Assembly: GCA_964343975.1 (NCBI GenBank)
Contig: CAYFLU010000190.1
Coordinates: 1 to 6,349 of the forward strand
Source of the DNA: SCUN01 sp964343975
GTDB lineage: Bacteria; Acidobacteriota; Vicinamibacteria; Vicinamibacterales; SCN-69-37
DNA: 6,349 nt
Direction of reading: 5' to 3'
The position numbers were made by a program, and so were the translations under genes. Every line of letters begins with the position of its first letter. The first letter of the stretch is position 1. The notes under the pieces are model-generated. The model saw only the letters and a list, made by a program, of their open reading frames with translations, had not been told where the DNA came from and made no database searches. Below, piece by piece: positions 3,532 to 6,349 of the stretch.

Positions 3532-6349
3532 GTGATCGCGCGGCTGATCGCGTTTTCGCTGAGGCATCGCGCCGCAGTCATTGCGGCCTACCTCGTGCTG
3601 GGGGTGTGGGGCGCGTATGCGCTCCAGCACAGCCCCGTGGACGCGATCCCGGATCTGTCGGATCCGCAGGTGATCGTCTTTACCGACTGGAGCGGTCACA
3701 GCGCCCAGGAGGTCGAGGATCAGGTGACGTATCCCGTCACCGTGAACCTGCAGGGCCTGCCCGGCGTCCGCGTCGTGCGATCGCAGTCCGCCTTCGGCTT
3801 CTCGATGGTCTACGCGCTGCTCGATGAAGGCGCGCATGCGGCCGCCGTGCGCACGCGCGTGCTCGAGCGGATGAGTCTGATCGCGAAGGCGCTGCCCGCA
3901 GGGGTCGTGCCGACGCTCGGGCCGGAAGCCACGGGCGTGGGGCACGTGTTCTGGTACACGCTCGCGAGCCCGACGCGGTCGCTGCGCGATCTGCGCAGCC
4001 TCCAGGACTGGTTCGTGCGGTACCAGTTGAACGCGGTGCCGGGCGTGGCCGAGGTCGCGTCGGTCGGCGGCACGGTGCAGCAGTATCAGGTCAACGTCGA
4101 TCCGGAGCGGTTGCGCGGCTTCGGCGTCTCGCTCGGCGAGGTCGTGCGGGCCGTGCAGTCGAGTAATGCGAACGTCGGCGGCAACGTGATCGAGCAGAAC
4201 GGCGCGTGGGCGGCGGTGCGCGGTGTGGGACTCGTGCAGTCGGTGGCGGATCTCGAGGCCATCGTGGTTCGCGCGAACGCTCAGGGCACCCCAGTCCTCG
4301 TGCGCGATGTGGCCACCGTGACGATCGGCGATGCGTTTCGCAATGCCGCACTCATTGATGGCTCCCGCGAAGCCGTCGGCGGCGTGGTCGTGGCGCGCGC
4401 CGATGCGAACACGCGGGAGGTCATCGCCGGCGTGAAAGCCCGTATCGAGCAGATCCGGAGCGGCCTGCCGGCGGACGTGACGATCGTGCCGTTCTATGAC
4501 CGCTCGGCGCTGATCGACCGCTCACTCGATACGCTGCGCATCGCGCTCCTCGAGGAAATCGCGCTCGTCACGCTGGCGCACCTGCTGTTCTTGCGGCATT
4601 TCCGTTCGGTCTTGATCGTGACGCTGCCGTTGCCGCTCGCGGTGCTGATGTCCTTTCTCGGCATGTCGTTCGCCGGGATGTCGTCGAACATCATGAGCCT
4701 GTCGGGCATCGCCATCGCGATCGGCGTCCTCGTCGACGCCGGGATCGTCGTCACCGAAAACGCCTTCCGTGTGATCGAGCAGCGCGGCGTCGATCCCGCG
4801 GATCGCGCCGCGGTGTGGCGCGCCGTGCTCGACTCGACGACGCTCGTCGGCCGGCCGGTGTTCTTTGCGATGGCCATCATCCTGCTGGCGTTCGTGCCCG
4901 TGTTCACGCTCACGGGCCAGGAAGGGCTGCTGTTTCATCCGCTCGCGTTCACGAAGACGGTGGCGGTGCTGGCGGCCACGGTGATGGCGGTGACGCTCGT
5001 GCCGGTGCTGTGCACGCTGCTGCTCGGCGGGCGCATGCACAGCGAAGACGAGAACGTGATCATGCGCGGGCTGCGGGCGGTGTACGCGCCGGCGCTGGCG
5101 TGGGCGCTGCGTCATCGCGCGCTGACGATCGCGATCGCGGTGGTGTTCTTTGCCGGCGCTGTGGGCGTCGGCACGCGCGTGGGCAGCGAGTTCATGCCGC
5201 CGCTCGATGAAGGCGACTTGCTGTTCATGCCGATCGCCGATCCGAGCATCTCGCTCGAGGAAGCGACTCGCATCGCCGCGCGCCAGAACGAGGCGCTGCG
5301 CGCGTTCCCCGAGGTGGCGTCGGTTGTCGCGAAAGTCGGCCGCGCCGAGACCTCGACCGATCCGTCGCCACTCAACATGACCGAGACGCTCGTGCACTTG
5401 CGGCCGTGCGAGGCGTGGCGCGCGGGCATCACGCTCGAGCGCCTGCGCGGGGAACTCACGGATGCCGTCGAGATGCCCGGCGTGGCGACGATCTGGACGA
5501 TGCCGATCATCAACCGCATCGACATGCTCTCGACGGGCATTCGGTCGGAGGTCGGCGTGAAGATCTTCGGCACCGACCTCGGCGAGCTCGAGCGGCTCGC
5601 CGGCGACGTCGCCGCGGCCCTGCGCCGCGTGCCGGGCGCCGCCAACGTGTATCCCGAGCCGCTCACGAGCGGGCAATACATGGACGTGCGCGTGAATCGC
5701 GACGCGGCGGCGCGGTACGGCCTCGCCGTGAGCGACGTGCAGGAGGTCGTCGAGGTGGCGATCGGCGAGACGGCCGCCGGCACGGTGATCGACGGGCGCC
5801 AGCGATTTCCGATTCGCGTGCGCTTCAATGAAGCGTCGCGGAGCAGCGTGTCGGCGATCAGCGACGCGCTCGTGGCGACCCCGGCGGGCCAGCGCGTGCC
5901 GCTTGGCGCCGTGGCCGATATTCGCATGACGACGGGCGCGGCGATGATCTCGTCTGAGAACGGGCTGCTGCTCGCCACGGTGCTGTTGAACGTGCAGGGG
6001 CGCGATCCGGGCGGGTTCGTGGCGGAGGCTCAGGCGGCGGTGGCGCGCGAGGTGCGATTGCCGCCCGGGTATTTCGTCGGATGGAGCGGCCGCTTCGAGA
6101 ATCAGGTCCGCGCCGAGCGCCGGCTCGTCATCGTGGTGCCGCTCGTGCTCGTGATCATCTTCGCGCTGCTGTATCTGACGTACAAGTCGGCAGTGGAAGC
6201 GGCACACGTGCTGCTCGCCGTGCCGTTCGCACTGAGCGGCGGTCTCTATCTGGTGTGGCTGCTCGGGTACAACTTCTCCGTCGCGGTGTGGGTCGGGTTC
6301 ATCGCGCTCTTCGGCACGGCCGTGCAGACGGCGGTGGTGATGGTGATCT
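3532..6349 (+). CDS. cusA: CusA-type heavy-metal efflux RND transporter (Cu(I)/Ag(I)), cut at the window end
   Basis: This is the inner-membrane proton-driven pump of a tripartite efflux system. From GTG 3532, 939 residues are visible without a stop; CusA proteins have about 1040, so roughly 100 are missing. HME-RND marks are IPDLSDPQV (39-47), LGPEATGVG (129-137), the TM4 segment GIAIAIGVLVDAGIVVTEN (392-410), FMPPLDEGDLLFMP (554-567) and NRIDMLSTGI (661-670). Membrane helices lie near 12-30, 337-354, 359-378, 390-410, 442-461, 474-497, 530-548, 863-882, 891-910 and 914-937, with two large periplasmic loops. Met566, Met616 and Met665 match E. coli CusA Met573, 623 and 672, the periplasmic Cu(I)/Ag(I) site, and Asp402 matches the proton-relay Asp405. 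This argues for monovalent rather than divalent (CzcA-like) metals. The CusA Glu939 position is Gln932. The start lies 18 bases after the metal-binding-domain gene, in the same operon. No adaptor gene is visible before it. Confidence 0.95.
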   Translation, partial: MIARLIAFSLRHRAAVIAAYLVLGVWGAYALQHSPVDAIPDLSDPQVIVFTDWSGHSAQEVEDQVTYPVTVNLQGLPGVRVVRSQSAFGFSMVYALLDEGAHAAAVRTRVLERMSLIAKALPAGVVPTLGPEATGVGHVFWYTLASPTRSLRDLRSLQDWFVRYQLNAVPGVAEVASVGGTVQQYQVNVDPERLRGFGVSLGEVVRAVQSSNANVGGNVIEQNGAWAAVRGVGLVQSVADLEAIVVRANAQGTPVLVRDVATVTIGDAFRNAALIDGSREAVGGVVVARADANTREVIAGVKARIEQIRSGLPADVTIVPFYDRSALIDRSLDTLRIALLEEIALVTLAHLLFLRHFRSVLIVTLPLPLAVLMSFLGMSFAGMSSNIMSLSGIAIAIGVLVDAGIVVTENAFRVIEQRGVDPADRAAVWRAVLDSTTLVGRPVFFAMAIILLAFVPVFTLTGQEGLLFHPLAFTKTVAVLAATVMAVTLVPVLCTLLLGGRMHSEDENVIMRGLRAVYAPALAWALRHRALTIAIAVVFFAGAVGVGTRVGSEFMPPLDEGDLLFMPIADPSISLEEATRIAARQNEALRAFPEVASVVAKVGRAETSTDPSPLNMTETLVHLRPCEAWRAGITLERLRGELTDAVEMPGVATIWTMPIINRIDMLSTGIRSEVGVKIFGTDLGELERLAGDVAAALRRVPGAANVYPEPLTSGQYMDVRVNRDAAARYGLAVSDVQEVVEVAIGETAAGTVIDGRQRFPIRVRFNEASRSSVSAISDALVATPAGQRVPLGAVADIRMTTGAAMISSENGLLLATVLLNVQGRDPGGFVAEAQAAVAREVRLPPGYFVGWSGRFENQVRAERRLVIVVPLVLVIIFALLYLTYKSAVEAAHVLLAVPFALSGGLYLVWLLGYNFSVAVWVGFIALFGTAVQTAVVMVI

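Noticed and set aside
1506..3581. Long minus-strand open frame (691 codons) opposite the channel and metal-binding genes
   Set aside because: It is Arg/His/Ala-rich with no recognisable motifs and lies opposite clearly homologous genes. It is a typical antisense shadow of GC-rich codon usage.
4522..6207. Long minus-strand open frame (561 codons) opposite the pump gene
   Set aside because: It is extremely rich in His and Arg with no domain signature, and the opposite strand encodes an intact CusA-type pump across the same span.
3532..6349. Divalent-metal (CzcA-type) or drug-exporting (AcrB-type) RND pump
   Set aside because: The three periplasmic Met of the Cu(I)/Ag(I) site and the CusA-like TM4 segment GIAIAIGxxVDAGIV are present, which fits the monovalent-metal branch better.

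Overview
The window is a GC-rich bacterial segment carrying one co-directional (+ strand) copper/silver handling operon, cut at its 3' end. GC-ending codons dominate every gene, which is why long spurious reading frames appear on both strands. The organism is probably a free-living Gram-negative bacterium, since the window encodes an outer-membrane efflux channel, an RND pump and a Tat-exported oxidase. A Vicinamibacteria-type acidobacterium or another high-GC soil or environmental phylum fits, but this is an impression and nothing in the sequence fixes the taxon.

Layout: (1) positions 2-55 are the last 17 codons of an upstream gene, possibly an M48-type metallopeptidase. (2) 56-136 is a leader region with a GC hairpin, a near-perfect 20-bp dyad and a -10-like TAAGAT just before a GTG start. 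(3) 137-502 encodes a small exported protein with two Cys-Cys pairs and several His. (4) 503-576 holds two back-to-back stem-loops. (5) 577-1755 encodes a Tat-exported, apparently two-domain multicopper oxidase with all copper ligands present. (6) 1752-3056 encodes a CusC/CzcC-like outer-membrane channel whose ATG overlaps the oxidase stop. (7) 3091-3513 encodes a small exported protein ending in a Cys/Met/His heavy-metal-binding domain. (8) 3532-6349 and beyond encodes a CusA-type HME-RND pump with a GTG start; 939 residues are visible and roughly 100 are missing.

Inferred working model: the oxidase converts toxic periplasmic Cu(I) to Cu(II), the small Cys-rich and metal-binding-domain proteins bind or deliver periplasmic metal, and the CusA-type pump with its outer-membrane channel expels Cu(I)/Ag(I). 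The periplasmic adaptor (CusB) that such a pump needs is not in the window. The position where it is often encoded, between channel and pump, is taken by a 140-residue protein made of a small beta-type domain plus the metal-binding domain often found at the N-terminus of CusB-like adaptors.

The pump keeps the three periplasmic methionines that define Cu(I)/Ag(I) binding in E. coli CusA. It lacks most of the transmembrane methionine ladder and has Gln where CusA has the proton-relay Glu939. No RNA gene, CRISPR array, insertion sequence or regulator gene was seen.
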